From Nemertoderma westbladi (lineage: Eukaryota > Xenacoelomorpha > Nemertodermatida > Nemertodermatidae), in contig JAUCBJ010002672.1 of assembly GCA_032718475.1 (NCBI GenBank), positions 1 to 26,718 of the forward strand: a stretch of 26,718 nt of DNA, read 5' to 3'. Under the pieces are notes generated by a model. It was not told the origin of the DNA and made no database searches. It saw only the letters and a program-made list of their open reading frames with translations. The position numbers and the translations under genes are program-made. This document shows positions 9,541-19,645 of this stretch, piece after piece. Position 1 is the first letter of the stretch. Each line of letters starts with the position of its first letter.

Positions 9541-10624
9541 ATTGTATTTGGCTATAAAATGAGTGTTTTGCTACGTCATGTGGTAATCGATTATCGACAA
9601 CAACCACAAACTATTAAATTTAGAATCTTTTACCACAGGCGCATATGGAAATCTATCGCATAGTCTATATATCATGGAATCATGGAATGTTTTGGTACAG
9701 GCATAGTGAAACCCACTGTCCGACAGACTAGAAATCAACAAATTTTGAATGTTTTGGCATAGGGATGTTGAAATCAACTGTCTGACAGTCCAGAAATCAG
9801 CAGTCTGACAGTTTGAAGAAATACATACATAAAAAGTCATTAAAAGGACAACAAAGGTCATTAAAGGGACAACAAAAGTCATTATGCACAATTCGTAAAA
9901 AAAGGAGGACAAAACAAGTCAAATAAAAGGACATAAAAAATCACTGCCATACTAATGCCAGTATCTGATCCGTAAGTTCTAAATTAAAATATGTGCCTGT
10001 GCTAGATTTGGTACCCTGTTGAGATGTTATCTCACAACAGTCAGAATCCGTCAGTCAGAATGCCGGTAGGCAGTAGGTCCACAATGCACAATGGTGAAAT
10101 GGTAAAATAAATTTTAACAATGCGAAATGAAAAAGCGAAGTGAGCGAAATGTTTCATCGATATCCTATCACATTACTGCATTATACCGGTACCGGTTGTT
10201 CTGTACAGCAGTTTAGTTTACTTACATACATGAAAACAGTATTCTGGCATCTGCAGATCTGGTTTTAAGGTATTAGGCCTGTCTGACTGTATTAGCCACA
10301 CCTGTCTACAATCTGACAATTGAATGTAACAGCCAACAGGCAAACTTTTAAAGGTTAAATACAAATTACTTAGTAAATTTGTCCATCTATTACACTATCT
10401 AAAATTTTAATAAATCATTGCATCAGCTCTTTTCAATATTGTGAAGTAAATTGAATTTTTGCAATAATGAAACATTTTGTTAAGTACTTATTAAAATTTA
10501 TTAGTATGAAATAAGTGTTGACCAATTTAGTAATTTTGTTGAAGTAGCTTACGTGCTGCTACCTATGATAAGTAACTGGACAGTTTTGACAAATTAGCAA
10601 GGTTTTATTAATAGGGCAGTAGGG
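9541..10624. other. non-coding stretch with short repeats
   Basis: No supported gene. A two-copy motif of about 60 bp (TGTTTTGG...CTGTC-GACAG-AGAAATCA) lies at 9685-9815. A roughly 20-bp AAAGTCATTAAAAGGACAAC repeat lies at 9832-9890. ACCGGTACCGGTT is near 10186. The rest is AT-rich. Confidence 0.6.
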
Positions 10625-11060
10625 CATATTGACTTATTCCCATGCGCGTTGAGGGGTGCGGCAGCTGTAGTACCAGTACTTTTATATTGTTGTCCATGCT
10701 GGGCGCTAAATGCAGAAGATACCAAATCTCTGGATGGCACATTCGCAAGAATAATGCGCCGGGTTCATTGTTTCAAGTACAATGCACACATCTCCAACCA
10801 GAAACTATATAACATTGGAGGTGTCTCATTGGTTCCCCCAAGCTTGACACTAGAACAAAGCCGCTTCCGCTTTGCAGGACATTGCTCTCGCCGTGAGGAC
10901 CAGCCCGTGCATAATCTTTAACTATGGCAGCCTCATGGAGTGAATAAAACAGCCCATTCTTGAGACGCATCTTAAAGGACACTGGCCTTTAAGATGCGGA
11001 TGATCTAGCAAATGTCATGAGTGATAGGGAATTGTGGCGGCGCAATTTTGTCGACAAGCC
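10625..11060 (+). pseudogene. non-LTR retrotransposon reverse transcriptase, C-terminal fragment
   Basis: Plus-strand frames give VLLYCCPCWALNAED, then LDGTFARIMRRVH, then RFRFAGHCSR. This order is typical of the segment after the palm domain in LINE-type reverse transcriptases (VLLYGxExW..., LDxxxxRxLRR, RRLRFxGHxxR). After a frame break it resumes LRRILKDTGL, an in-frame TAA, and DADDLANVMSDRELWRRNF, matching the common LKDTGL...L..AMxDRxxWR ending. There is no ATG at the start, and nothing upstream is recognisable, so this is a 5'-truncated, decayed copy. Confidence 0.7.
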
Positions 11061-11990
11061 GGTACAGCATTCTTAATATATATTTAATAGATATATATAA
11101 TGCAGCTGCAATGCAGCATGCCGATCGTAGTAGTAGTAAAGGGGTGCGGAATAATGATATATGGTGCTTTCTTGTTTTCTTTGTAAAGAGTTGACACTCA
11201 GAGGAAAGGAGCTTATCAGTTTAGAAACAAAATCATTCTGGTTGGGTATCCAAAGGTGACGTTAGCGCTATAGGTTGCTCTCATCTCTTGATGTGCCTTT
11301 TGAATGGCTTGGGACCAGAAAGATTGTGGCAATATTATCTGTTTACCCTTTAGAAGAAGGCCAGCATCTGATAGAAATATTTGCTAGAAGTAAAAGATAT
11401 CGCGAAATTGTCCGAGGGAGTCATCTTTATCTAGAAACCCTCTCGGAAAGCACTTCATCAAATGATTTTTAACATTTCTGGACTCCTTGACTGCGCTACT
11501 ACACGTGTGAGGAAAAGGGCAAATGCTCCCGGCATACTATATAATAATGAAATAATTAAAATATTAATATTAATTTAAAATTAAATAATATTTACAGATT
11601 ATTACTTGTATAATAATATAAATTATTTTATTTTAAAATATAATTATAATAATTATATATTTGAATATTGTAAAATAATTAATGTAAAGACCAACTAAAC
11701 TACATAACTGTTAAATAAATTTAAAACCGTCATCATTTATAAATTATATAAATCTAAAACATCTATAAACGAGAGGATTTGGATCAGCTAAGGAGAACGA
11801 AGTAGTAGGCGGAGAATGTCAGTTTCGTTTGAAAATGGCAACTTTTTAAATTATCTAACAATTATAAGGTGTAAACTTATAAATAATAAGTAGTTATTTT
11901 AAGTAGTATTTTTTGGTGGTTTTTAAGTTTTGTTAAAAGTTTCTGGGACTTTCAATTGAATATCATATATTATCAATTTCTACTTTGAAT
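11061..11990. other. AT-rich non-coding stretch
   Basis: Mostly AT-rich sequence, extreme at 11540-11760. An open stretch at 11275-11472 (65 codons, no ATG) encodes a peptide with PLEEGQHLIEIFARSKRY that I do not recognise; it could be a retroelement scrap. Confidence 0.5.
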
Positions 11991-12180
11991 GCAATCACAT
12001 CAGCTGGGGCGTCTATGGTAGAATTCTTGAGACATTTGTTGGAAGTTCAGAGACTTTGTTGGAAGTTCTGGAACATCTACTAGGTATATATCAACTGGGT
12101 CGGTCGTCTTTGGTAAAAATTTCTTGATAAATTAATTGGATGTCACATCTCCCTGGACGTTCTTTCGATAAATTTCTAGG
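11991..12180 (+). repeat. degenerate edge of the 52-bp array
   Basis: Diverged relatives of the 52-bp unit: CACATCAGCTGGGGCGTCTATGG near 11996 and CATCTCCCTGGACG near 12147 resemble the unit core CATGTCAGCTGGGATCTCAG. A doubled TTTGTTGGAAGTTC lies between them. Confidence 0.5.
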
Positions 12181-12855
12181 ATTTCTACCTGGTATCACGT
12201 CCGCTGGGATCTCAGTTGGTAGAATTTCTCGGATTTCTACCGGGTTTCATGTCAGCTGGGATCTCGGTTGGTAGTATTTATCGGATTTCTACCTGGTATC
12301 ACGTCCGCTGGGATCTCAGTTGGTAGAATTTCTCGGATTTCTACCGGGTTTCATGTCAGCTGGGATCTCAGTTGGTAGTATTTATCGGATTTCTACCGGG
12401 TTTCATGTCAGCTGGGATCTCAGTTGGTAGTATTTCTCGAATTTCTACCGGGTTTAATGTCAGCTGGGATCTCAGTTGGTAGTATTTATCGGATTTCTAC
12501 CGGGTTTCATGTCAGCTGGGATCTCAGTTGGTAGTATTTATCGGATTTCTACCGGGTTTCATGTCAGCTGGGATCTCGGTTGGTAGTATTTATCGGATTT
12601 CTACCGGGTTTCATGTCAGCAGGGATCTCAGTTGGTAGTATTTCTCAAATTTCTACCGGGTTTAATGTCAGCTGGGATCTCAGTTGGTAGTATTTATCGG
12701 ATTTCTACCGGGTTTAATGTCAGCTGGGATCTCAGTTGGTAGTATTTATCGGATTTCTACCGGGTTTCATGTCAGCTGGGATCTCGGTTGGTAGTATTTA
12801 TCGGATTTCTACCGGGTTTCATGTCAGCTGGGATCTCAGTTGGTAGTATTTCTGA
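12181..12855 (+). repeat. 52-bp tandem array, about 13 units
   Basis: The unit ATTTCTACCGGGTTTCATG continues with TCAGCTGGGATCTCAGTTGG and TAGTATTTATCGG, spacing exactly 52 bp. Variants at one site (GGTATCACGTCCGC, GGTTTCATGTCAGC, GGTTTAATGTCAGC) fall in local blocks, which suggests segmental amplification. The array ends abruptly near 12855. Confidence 0.95.
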
Positions 12856-13061
12856 GACTTAGGATCGAAGTAACAATTCAGAAGGGGGTCGTAAAGTAAG
12901 TCTAATTCTTCCTTCGGTTCCACCGACGCTAAAATACAAAACAATATTTTAATTAATTCATATTGTTGAAATCATATGAAACGCTTAGTCGAAAATGCTG
13001 ATCCATCGAGTTCAACGGCTAACTCCCCCAGCCTCTACACCAGAAATATATAGATAAAATA

Positions 13062-14221
13062 GGTGTTCGGACACTTCCCCCCCGGACAGTTCCCCCCCGC
13101 TCAAGTAGGACACTTCCCCCCCGGACACTTCCCCCCCAGACACTTCCCCCCGCGGACACTTCCCCCCCGACTGTTCTTAACTTCGCACATTCGTATTTTT
13201 CATTTTGTAAGGTAAACGGACCGCTTGTATCCAGATAAGTTGTATCCAATTTTCCTTTCGTAGCTCAGAAAGTAATCTTTTGCATCCCGATTTTACATTT
13301 TATATCCAAGTTTTATTTATGGGTTTTATCAATGCAATTACATCGTATTGTTTGCTAATCTTTAAACAATTAATTATATTAGATGACCTATAAATTCCAT
13401 CCCCGGAATGATATACTGTTTTTATTAACTATAGAATTATAATAATTAATTGTTTTAATTATAGGTATTATTATGTAATAGTCTTCTTCAAATTGTAGCA
13501 GATGGGGATGAATATTATTGTTGCAATCAAAATTATACCTCTCCAGGGTAAAATCGACATGCGTCGACCTGTATTCTGTGTTTATTACATATTGATATAT
13601 ATATTACTACTATACATACTATATAGATATTATACACACTACATATTAAATTTCCTGGTTACTTGCAATATTTTTAATAGGATTTTGTTGAATTATATAA
13701 TATTGTAGTAATTTATATATTAAATTGGTTAACATTCAATACAGCTCCTACTTTAGGCTTAGTCAATTTATTATATGATGATACAAACATGAATTAAATA
13801 TTTCAAAATGGTCTTAAGTCTTTCACCACGAGCGTTTGGGGGCGGCAGCCTCCAACAAAAGAAGCGGGGGTTTGGGGGCGGTACCCCCCAATTAAAAGAA
13901 ATTAAAAGAATTAAAGGAATTAAAAGAAAAACAAACAAAATTTGACTATAAAAATGTTTCTTTTATAATTTTGAAAAAACTTGTCTAGATACAACTTGTC
14001 CTGTAACCATCTTTAACTTTTGTTTATTGCTTTGATGCACCCAGATTAATTTTAACACTTTAACTGGGGGGGAAGTGTCCGGGGGGGAAGTGTCCGGGGG
14101 GGGGGGGGGGAAGTGTCCTACTTGGGTGGGGGGGAGGTGTCCGGGGGGGAAGTGTCCGGGGGGGGGGAAGTGTCCTACTTGGGTGGGGGGGAGGTGTCCG
14201 GGGGGGAAGTGTCCTAGATCC
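13062..14221. mobile_element. foldback element with C/G-rich iterated arms
   Basis: The left arm (13062-13172) iterates GGACACTTCCCCCCC, with a CAAGTA spacer. The right arm (14066-14221) carries the reverse complement, GGGGGGGAAGTGTCC with TACTTGGG, so the pair forms inverted repeats about 900 bp apart. ATAAAATA flanks both ends (13054-13061 and 14222-14229) and could be an 8-bp target duplication, although it is AT-rich and may be chance. The interior is AT-rich and non-coding. Two GC-rich hairpins, TTTGGGGGCGGCAGCCTCCAA and TTTGGGGGCGGTACCCCCCAA, sit near 13838-13890. Long frames across the arms are low-complexity Gly/Ser or Pro repeats, not genes. Confidence 0.6.
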
Positions 14222-14229
14222 ATAAAATA

Positions 14230-14862
14230 AAAACGAATGTTATCATTGCAAACATCAACAACCCTCACACACCACCTGGTCTGCGAAAACAAGAAGATAT
14301 TGTAGCCCGATAACCCTCCATATTTAATTGGTACTCATCACCGAGCTTTTCAAGACAAACTAGAGGCAGAATTTGTCACTCAGAATCAAATCAAATCAAA
14401 TCAATGAGCTCGTATATTTTTTCCATATTAGTATAACACAATGAGTGCATGTATTATCAGCTTACTGCACCAGTGAACGTTTATTTGCAAATTGTATGTG
14501 TTTTTTAGGGACAGGTAGGTGGTGCATTGATCAATAACAGTAGTTATTATCGTAAAAGGAGAAGAAGAAAGCAGTAGCTTAGCTAGTTTTGCTCCTTCAT
14601 TTTCCTTTTCGATGAAGTTTGTTGTGATTATACAGAATAATCAATTGTTTGGTGACATCTCATGGCCGAAATTATATCCTGCGACTTGTGCGCTTTCTGA
14701 GTATTTTAGTTTATAAACGGGGTTGCTAAAAAAAGATAATAATTTTATTAGGATGTGATGAAGAAAATTACGATGAAGATTAAGATGACAGTTCTCTAGA
14801 GTAATATATGCTGGAAGGAAGAACTGAAGAGTGGAACTATTTGAATGATTTCAGTTCTCTAG
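14230..14862. other. non-coding stretch
   Basis: No supported gene. A (AATCA)n run lies near 14384-14403, and ACAGTTCTCTAGAG or a close match occurs near 14789 and 14850. The second is directly before the open stretch that starts at 14863. Confidence 0.5.
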
Positions 14863-15060
14863 AGGCGGATTTACCACTCCTACTTGGGATGCGTGCTTAC
14901 AAAGGAATATAGAGATAACTTGCTTAGCTTCCAACACAAACTATGTCACAATGACAAGAAATGGCACCACCCTAATTCCCAGTTCTATGATTCGACATGT
15001 ACATCCCGCTGCCATGTAATCCAATATCCTTCACTGGCCCAACTTAACAAGCTCGTTTGA
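14863..15060 (+). CDS. possible terminal exon or retroelement tail, 65 codons
   Basis: After the acceptor-like TTTCAGTTCTCTAG the frame is open for 65 codons to TGA at 15058. It encodes RRIYHSYLGCVLTKEYRDN, then a Cys/His-rich stretch (KLCHNDKKWHH, STCTSRCHV). There is no ATG and no domain I recognise. Downstream, near 15135-15180, is a sequence with CCAATGGAGTGTTTTTATA that reminds me of LINE 3' tails. It may therefore be the tail of a non-LTR element or a real last exon. The frame has balanced composition in AT-rich surroundings, which is the only positive sign of coding. Confidence 0.28.
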   Translation, partial: RRIYHSYLGCVLTKEYRDNLLSFQHKLCHNDKKWHHPNSQFYDSTCTSRCHVIQYPSLAQLNKLV

Positions 15061-15189
15061 GCACATATTTTAGTTACTTTTTATTTACTACAATCTTGTA
15101 TTATCTTAAGTTGTTTTCGCCGTTTGCTATATGTTGCCACTCCCCCAATGGAGTGTTTTTATAAGAATATAAATCATTTTCACTCAATG

Positions 15190-15192
15190 TAA
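15190..15192. repeat. TAA target duplication, left
   Basis: TAA directly before the inverted terminus; matched by 15676-15678. A three-base TWA duplication is typical of PIF/Harbinger. Confidence 0.6.
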
Positions 15193-15675
15193 GGGGTCAT
15201 CCATAAAAGACGTCCGAGAAAATCCCGAATTTTTGGACCCCCCCCTCCCCCCTGTCCGCGAATGTCCGGTTTTTGACCCCCCTCCCCTCCCCCCTATTCG
15301 GACGTCCGAATTTTAGAAAATAAAACAGAAAACAAATACACGAATTATTGCTCTACATTGTACAAATAGGGGGGCGACTACTACTGTACAGTGTACAGGT
15401 ACACCCATCAAGGGTTAGGTTGGCCGTCTCGCCAGATTCTGAAACTTGAAACTGAAACGTTTACTTTCACTCCAAATATGCGGGGCCTAGGTGCCCATCC
15501 CAAAGTTAAGTTTAGACTACATTTGGCCATATGGGCTGCAAAGTTGACAATAAAAAATTTAAAAACAGACGTCCGAATTTTGCTACACCCCCCCCCCCCC
15601 TGTCCGTAAATGTCCGGATTTGGAATACCCCCCTCCCCCCCCCCTCTAGCTCGGACGTCTTTTATGGATGACCCC
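15193..15675. mobile_element. PIF/Harbinger-like MITE, 483 bp, with internal direct modules
   Basis: The two ends carry a perfect 26-bp inverted repeat beginning GGGGTCATCCATAAAAGACG and are flanked by TAA. Inside each end is a C-rich module of about 95 bp in the same orientation (15209-15306 and 15568-15659). Both modules are bounded by GACGTCCGA and TCGGACGTC and contain CTGTCCG-AAATGTCCGG (GAATGTCCGG in the left copy) between two C runs. The element is thus built from direct modules within inverted ends. No transposase is encoded. The Harbinger assignment rests on the TAA duplication and the GGGG terminus. Confidence 0.75.
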
Positions 15676-15678
15676 TAA
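15676..15678. repeat. TAA target duplication, right
   Basis: TAA directly after the right inverted terminus. Confidence 0.6.
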
Positions 15679-15908
15679 TGCAATCATAAATAACGTTGAA
15701 TTCCATCAGGTTTCCATAGACCGCCACAGCTTTGCAATCATTTTTAATAGCTCAGATTGTAGCGCCACGCAGGCTGGTTGAAGGAATTCAGTCAAAAAAT
15801 AGACTTATTGGGCCAGACTATGTTGGAATGAAATATTATTGGGATTTTGGTTGAGGTTTCAAATTATTATAATATATTTTCATTGGGTACATCTAACAAA
15901 TTCGTCAA

Positions 15909-15982
15909 TGACGTCCAGGAGGGATCGAACTGGTGACCTACATGAAGGGAGTGTGGAGCTCTAATCATTCAGCTAGCGGGTC
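15909..15982 (-). repeat. tRNA-derived SINE head or tRNA pseudogene
   Basis: On the minus strand TAGCTGAATGATTAGAGC (15975-15958) fits an RNA polymerase III A box, and AGTTCGATCCC (15931-15921) fits a B box, about 27 bases apart. Acceptor and T stems do not pair properly, so it is not a working tRNA. This points to a SINE head or an old tRNA copy. Confidence 0.45.
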
Positions 15983-17206
15983 AAGTAAACCGGGAAATAC
16001 TACCTGATACCTTGTGTGTCGGCGACTTACGCACTCATGGCAGGGTAGTATTTGGGTCAACCTTTTATATGAGTGCTATTGGAATGATCACCATTTCGAC
16101 CCCACCTGCACGAAACAAGGAACGGAACGTTATGGTTTAATTGCTAAACTTACATTGACTGGAGGTTGTGGCGGCGGTAGTCGAGCTATTATTTGAGAAT
16201 CGTTCGCTAAGTCGCACGATTGGTGGGCTGATTACTGATCCCCAATCACGAGGGTTTGTTTGGTTAAAGGTTTGAAACATTTCATCTTCGTATTGATTCG
16301 ATTTTCTGATTGGTGGGGCCTATAAAGAAGTCAAAACCTTAAGTAAGTAAGTAAGTATGGTGCCTGGAACATAAAAATATACACGTTGTGGGGTCTTCGA
16401 GCAGCACGTGTTCAAATGTTCAATGACTGAGCAGCGACTAATTAACACATTTATGAGAGATTCATTGACCAGCTACAGACAGACCAATATTGTGACATAT
16501 ATTTTAGTTTAATGTTTGATTCAATTAAAGGCACAAATTAAAAAGGCTACAAATATATAGGGTTGAATAATTAAATTAGTCACCCATTAAAAGGTAGCCA
16601 AATATAAGTTGCAATCTATGAAATAGTTGAAATATGTTGAAATAGCGTTCATTAATTTAATTTATATTTAATTATTCAGGCATGCTAATACCCACATTAA
16701 ATTAGTTCGTGTGTGTTAAATGTGTAAGATTTGATTGTTTCGGCACGAACCCATTAGGGCACAGAAACTGACGGATTCTTCGCGAATTTCGCGCAAACGT
16801 CGCGAATTTCGCAAACGTCGCAAACATCGCGAATTTATTCTACAATTTTGACTCTTTAAGCAAAAGGGTCCCTTTATTTTTTTGTGATTTTGAGTGCTTT
16901 TTTTATATATAATGTATATGTATAATGTATAATGCTAGTATTTTTTACTAGCTAGTAATTTTTGCAAATTATTTTGGTCATTAATATATTCTTCAACAGT
17001 TTAACCTGAAATATCATGGACTTTCACATTTTTTATAATTTCTAAAAATACCAGCTATCAAAAAAACACTACCGGTAGCTATCACAAAAAACACATCTAC
17101 TAATGTTCTAGAACTTTCACCAATACCAAAAAAATTTAAAAACTCTAAAAAAGGATTGGTGAAAAATGGCTGGGGTGTCGACAGGGCGAAGTAGGGACCG
17201 TGTTGC
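15983..17206. other. non-coding stretch
   Basis: No supported gene. There is a small (AGTA)n run near 16338-16356. A CpG-rich cluster at 16777-16835 repeats TCGCGAATTTCGC and CAAACGTCGC. An AT-rich stretch with ACTAGCTAGT follows near 16946. The frame at 16014-16196 has no recognised features. Confidence 0.55.
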
Positions 17207-17280
17207 TTAACCCCTTAGAGCCTATGACGTCCAGTGCATGTCACAATGGACAACACTAAGACGTGCAGTGAACGTCATGC
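17207..17280 (+). mobile_element. possible piggyBac-like terminus at TTAA
   Basis: TTAA (17207-17210) is followed by CCCCTTAGAGCCTATGACGT. PiggyBac-type elements insert at TTAA and their ends usually start with CC. A 17-bp direct repeat (GACGTCCAGTGCATGTC, then GACGTGCAGTGAACGTC) lies within. I found no matching opposite end, so this may be a solo or truncated terminus. Confidence 0.3.
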
Positions 17281-17439
17281 TGGAATACATGTTTTATTGG
17301 AAGGCTCTTGGTCTAGGTATACTGGTGGACAGTATTAAAGACATTTAGTGCTCTTCATGGGAAAAAATCCATTCTGTACTGTAGATAGGCTGTATTGTAG
17401 ACTGTATTATCAATGTTAGGTATATGGCGTAATGCCAAC

Positions 17440-17846
17440 CACAGTACAGTAGTACAGACTGACAGTAAGACCGACAGACAGACAGATTAGATTTATTAAA
17501 CGTGAAAACTGACATCTGAAATGAAATCAGCACCCATTAAAACCCCCATAACGAGAATGTTAGTTAGTTTGTATTCTTTTTTAAGTTTTGACAGACTGAC
17601 TGACTGACAGAAAGACCGATAGACCGACAAATAGACAGACTAGATTTATGTAAACCTGAAAACTGACATCAGAAATGAAATCAGCACCCCTTAAAACCCC
17701 CATAGCGGGAATGTTGGTTAGTTAGTATACTTTTTTAAGTTTTGACCGACTGACTGACAGAAAGACCGACAGCCAGACAGACTAGATTTATTAAACGTGA
17801 AAACTGAGATCTGAAATGAAATCAGCACCCATTAAAACCCCCATAA
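17440..17846 (+). repeat. tandem repeat with 142-153 bp period, nearly 3 copies
   Basis: TAGATTTAT starts at 17488, 17641 and 17783. Each copy has a GACAGACTGACTGAC/GACCGACAG tract, then AAACTGACATCTGAAATGAA and CAGCACCCATTAAAACCCCC. Length differences come from the GACA/GACT tract. Confidence 0.85.
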
Positions 17847-17879
17847 CGGTGGATCCCAAATATTGAGGACCAAAGAAAC

Positions 17880-18447
17880 GCATCCCATAGAGAAACTCTT
17901 TCTTCATATCTCGGACGGGATAAGACACGTGAAAAGTTCGACTCAGCTACTATTGGCATTCTTGGTCAAGAGATGTGGACCAATTCATTCAGAACTGTGA
18001 CGTGTGTCATCTATCTAGTGTAGCTAAACCGAAATCAAACCATGTGCTTAATTCAATCGAAGTTAAGAGCGAAACTTTTGGTCTCGAATTGTAATCGATT
18101 TAATAGGGCCACTCCAGTTGACCCTGTGCTACCCTTCATAAAGTGGCCTGAAGCAAAGAAAAGACTACACAGGCGTTGCGGAATTTCAGTACGAATTGTT
18201 GACTCGCTACGGGGTGGCGAAGATCGTGATGTCAGATCAGAGAGTGAGTTCGTGGCAGAAGTTAATGAGCAGCTATTTTACAGGTGCCATAATATCTTGA
18301 TACCATGGTACCATAGTAGTTCATACGATTTCGTCCGCCTACCACCCACAAACCAATACGGTCTCGACAAACGGTTTAACCAAACAATTAAATAAGCATT
18401 CTTGAAATACGTGAATGACAACCACGATAATTGGGAAGTTTCATGTA
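17880..18447 (+). pseudogene. second Ty3/gypsy integrase relic
   Basis: Plus-strand frames contain, in order: an HHCC zinc-binding remnant (GRDKTREKF, then SYYWHSWSRDVD and CDVCH); TPVD...IKWPEA; YGVAKIVMSDQ with a catalytic-type Asp; SEFVAEVNEQLF; and YGLDKRFNQTIK followed by KYVN. This is the order of a Ty3/gypsy integrase. Several frame changes (near 17945, 18100, 18215 and 18235) and stop codons break it. It is in the opposite orientation to the 4590-6420 relic and differs from it (NGLDERFNQ-type rather than ANPAETF-type signature), so it comes from another lineage. No LTR was found. Confidence 0.75.
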
Positions 18448-18602
18448 ATTACAAACAAATTAATAAATAATTATTTTAAAGTAACAATTAACACAGAATC
18501 TAACTTAATAACAATTACCTCTTTCTACAGAAGCATAACAGCAGTATTATCTCTCATCTCAGCAGTTTTTAAACATATTTAAGTACCGGTAGTTATTTTA
18601 AG

Positions 18603-19323
18603 ATGGGAGATCAGCCTGAGCCTTGCAGAAAACAATCTTCACTGAAGCGACATCTCCCTTGTGGATCAGATAGTGAGAGCGACAACGACAACGATTTCCC
18701 CGGTGGTGATATCGAAGATGAAGTTATTGGGGATTGAGTTATTGAGATTGGGGACCGCTCACTTCATTGAAGGTGTTGAGGCACCTGGATATCAATTAAA
18801 CTACTTGAATCTAGGTTTGTTAGAAAGAATTCTGACTAACAGTCCCTATCTAATAAAATTGGTACTCCGCCTTTGCGTGACTGGATCTGAAAATATTCGA
18901 CCTGTTGCTGTTAATAACAATAGCCCGTGGAGAAAAGCCAACCCCGAGCTCTCGGTTCATATGCTGTTCGACTTCGGGACAGTTGAACTCCATTCGCTGA
19001 TTCGCTTGATAAAAGGACGACCTCCTCTGACAAAGTTCGAATTATTTGCAGCTTGGATGGAAACAGTCGACGGCTTATCTATACTATTCCGCTATCTAGG
19101 GAATGACATGAGCCACTGTCTGAAAGAGTTGGTAATGGAGTGCGGACAGGATGAAGAAATACGTGTTGACTTCGTTTCGATGGTAAGAGATTGTAAGAAG
19201 CTGGAAAGCATCACAATTACGGACATGTCTCTCAAAACGGAAGTTGTAACTGATATCTGTGAGCTGAAGTTCCAGCAACTAATTATTCTGAAGATACTGG
19301 AGCTGAATATCTTGGAGGGTTAA
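18603..19323 (+). CDS. LRR/F-box-like protein, single exon, with apparent one-base frameshift
   Basis: An ATG at 18603 opens a 44-codon frame with an acidic stretch (SDSESDNDND) ending at TGA 18735. A second frame then runs from 18718 (ATG) or earlier to TAA at 19321. Counting one G fewer in the GGGG at 18729-18732 would join them into one protein of about 240 residues. The long frame is leucine-rich: YQLNYLNLGLLERIL, LIKLVLRLCVTGSEN, FDFGTVELHSLIRLI, LTKFELFAAWMETV and LKELVMECG look like leucine-rich-repeat or F-box-LRR turns. I do not recognise the exact protein. Its base composition is more balanced than its surroundings, and AATAAA follows at 19438. It could be a real gene with a sequence error, a pseudogene or a retrocopy. 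Confidence 0.55.
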
Positions 19324-19437
19324 ATACAAGACGCTCACTAAATCACGCTCGCCGATTACCTAATAATTATTAATCGTGTTAATATATTGTATATTCTTAC
19401 TTTATTGGATATATTTATTAATAATATAACAAGTAAC

Positions 19438-19443
19438 AATAAA
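19438..19443 (+). promoter_or_regulatory. candidate polyadenylation signal AATAAA
   Basis: AATAAA 115 bp after the stop at 19323. It is the nearest clear signal to that frame, but AATAAA is common in AT-rich DNA. Confidence 0.35.
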
Positions 19444-19477
19444 TAGAGTCCCATAATATTTTAATTTTTATGCATCC

Positions 19478-19501
19478 ACCCCCCCCCCCCCCCCCCCCCC
19501 C
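19478..19501. repeat. poly-C tract
   Basis: A nearly pure run of more than 20 C. Confidence 0.9.
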
Positions 19502-19645
19502 TCCTTCCATCACTGTTATTTTCTTCCGATTGTGCAAGACAATCATATTAAGATGACCTTGATGGTAGCTACTTGTTTATAAAACACTCCGGTTCGAGAA
19601 ACTCATTCAATTAACAAGGTAACTATTTCGTATCGTGAATAAAAT

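Noticed and set aside
9571-9912. 113-codon minus-strand frame with FVVPLMTFVVLLMTF
   Set aside because: Created by the 20-bp AAAGTCATTAAAAGGACAAC repeat; no coding character.
13019-13249. Gly/Ser-repeat minus-strand frame
   Set aside because: Translation of the C-rich iterated arm; low complexity created by the repeat.
13963-14292. Pro/His-repeat minus-strand frame resembling a proline-rich protein
   Set aside because: Translation of the G-rich iterated arm of the foldback; no start context or domain outside the repeat.
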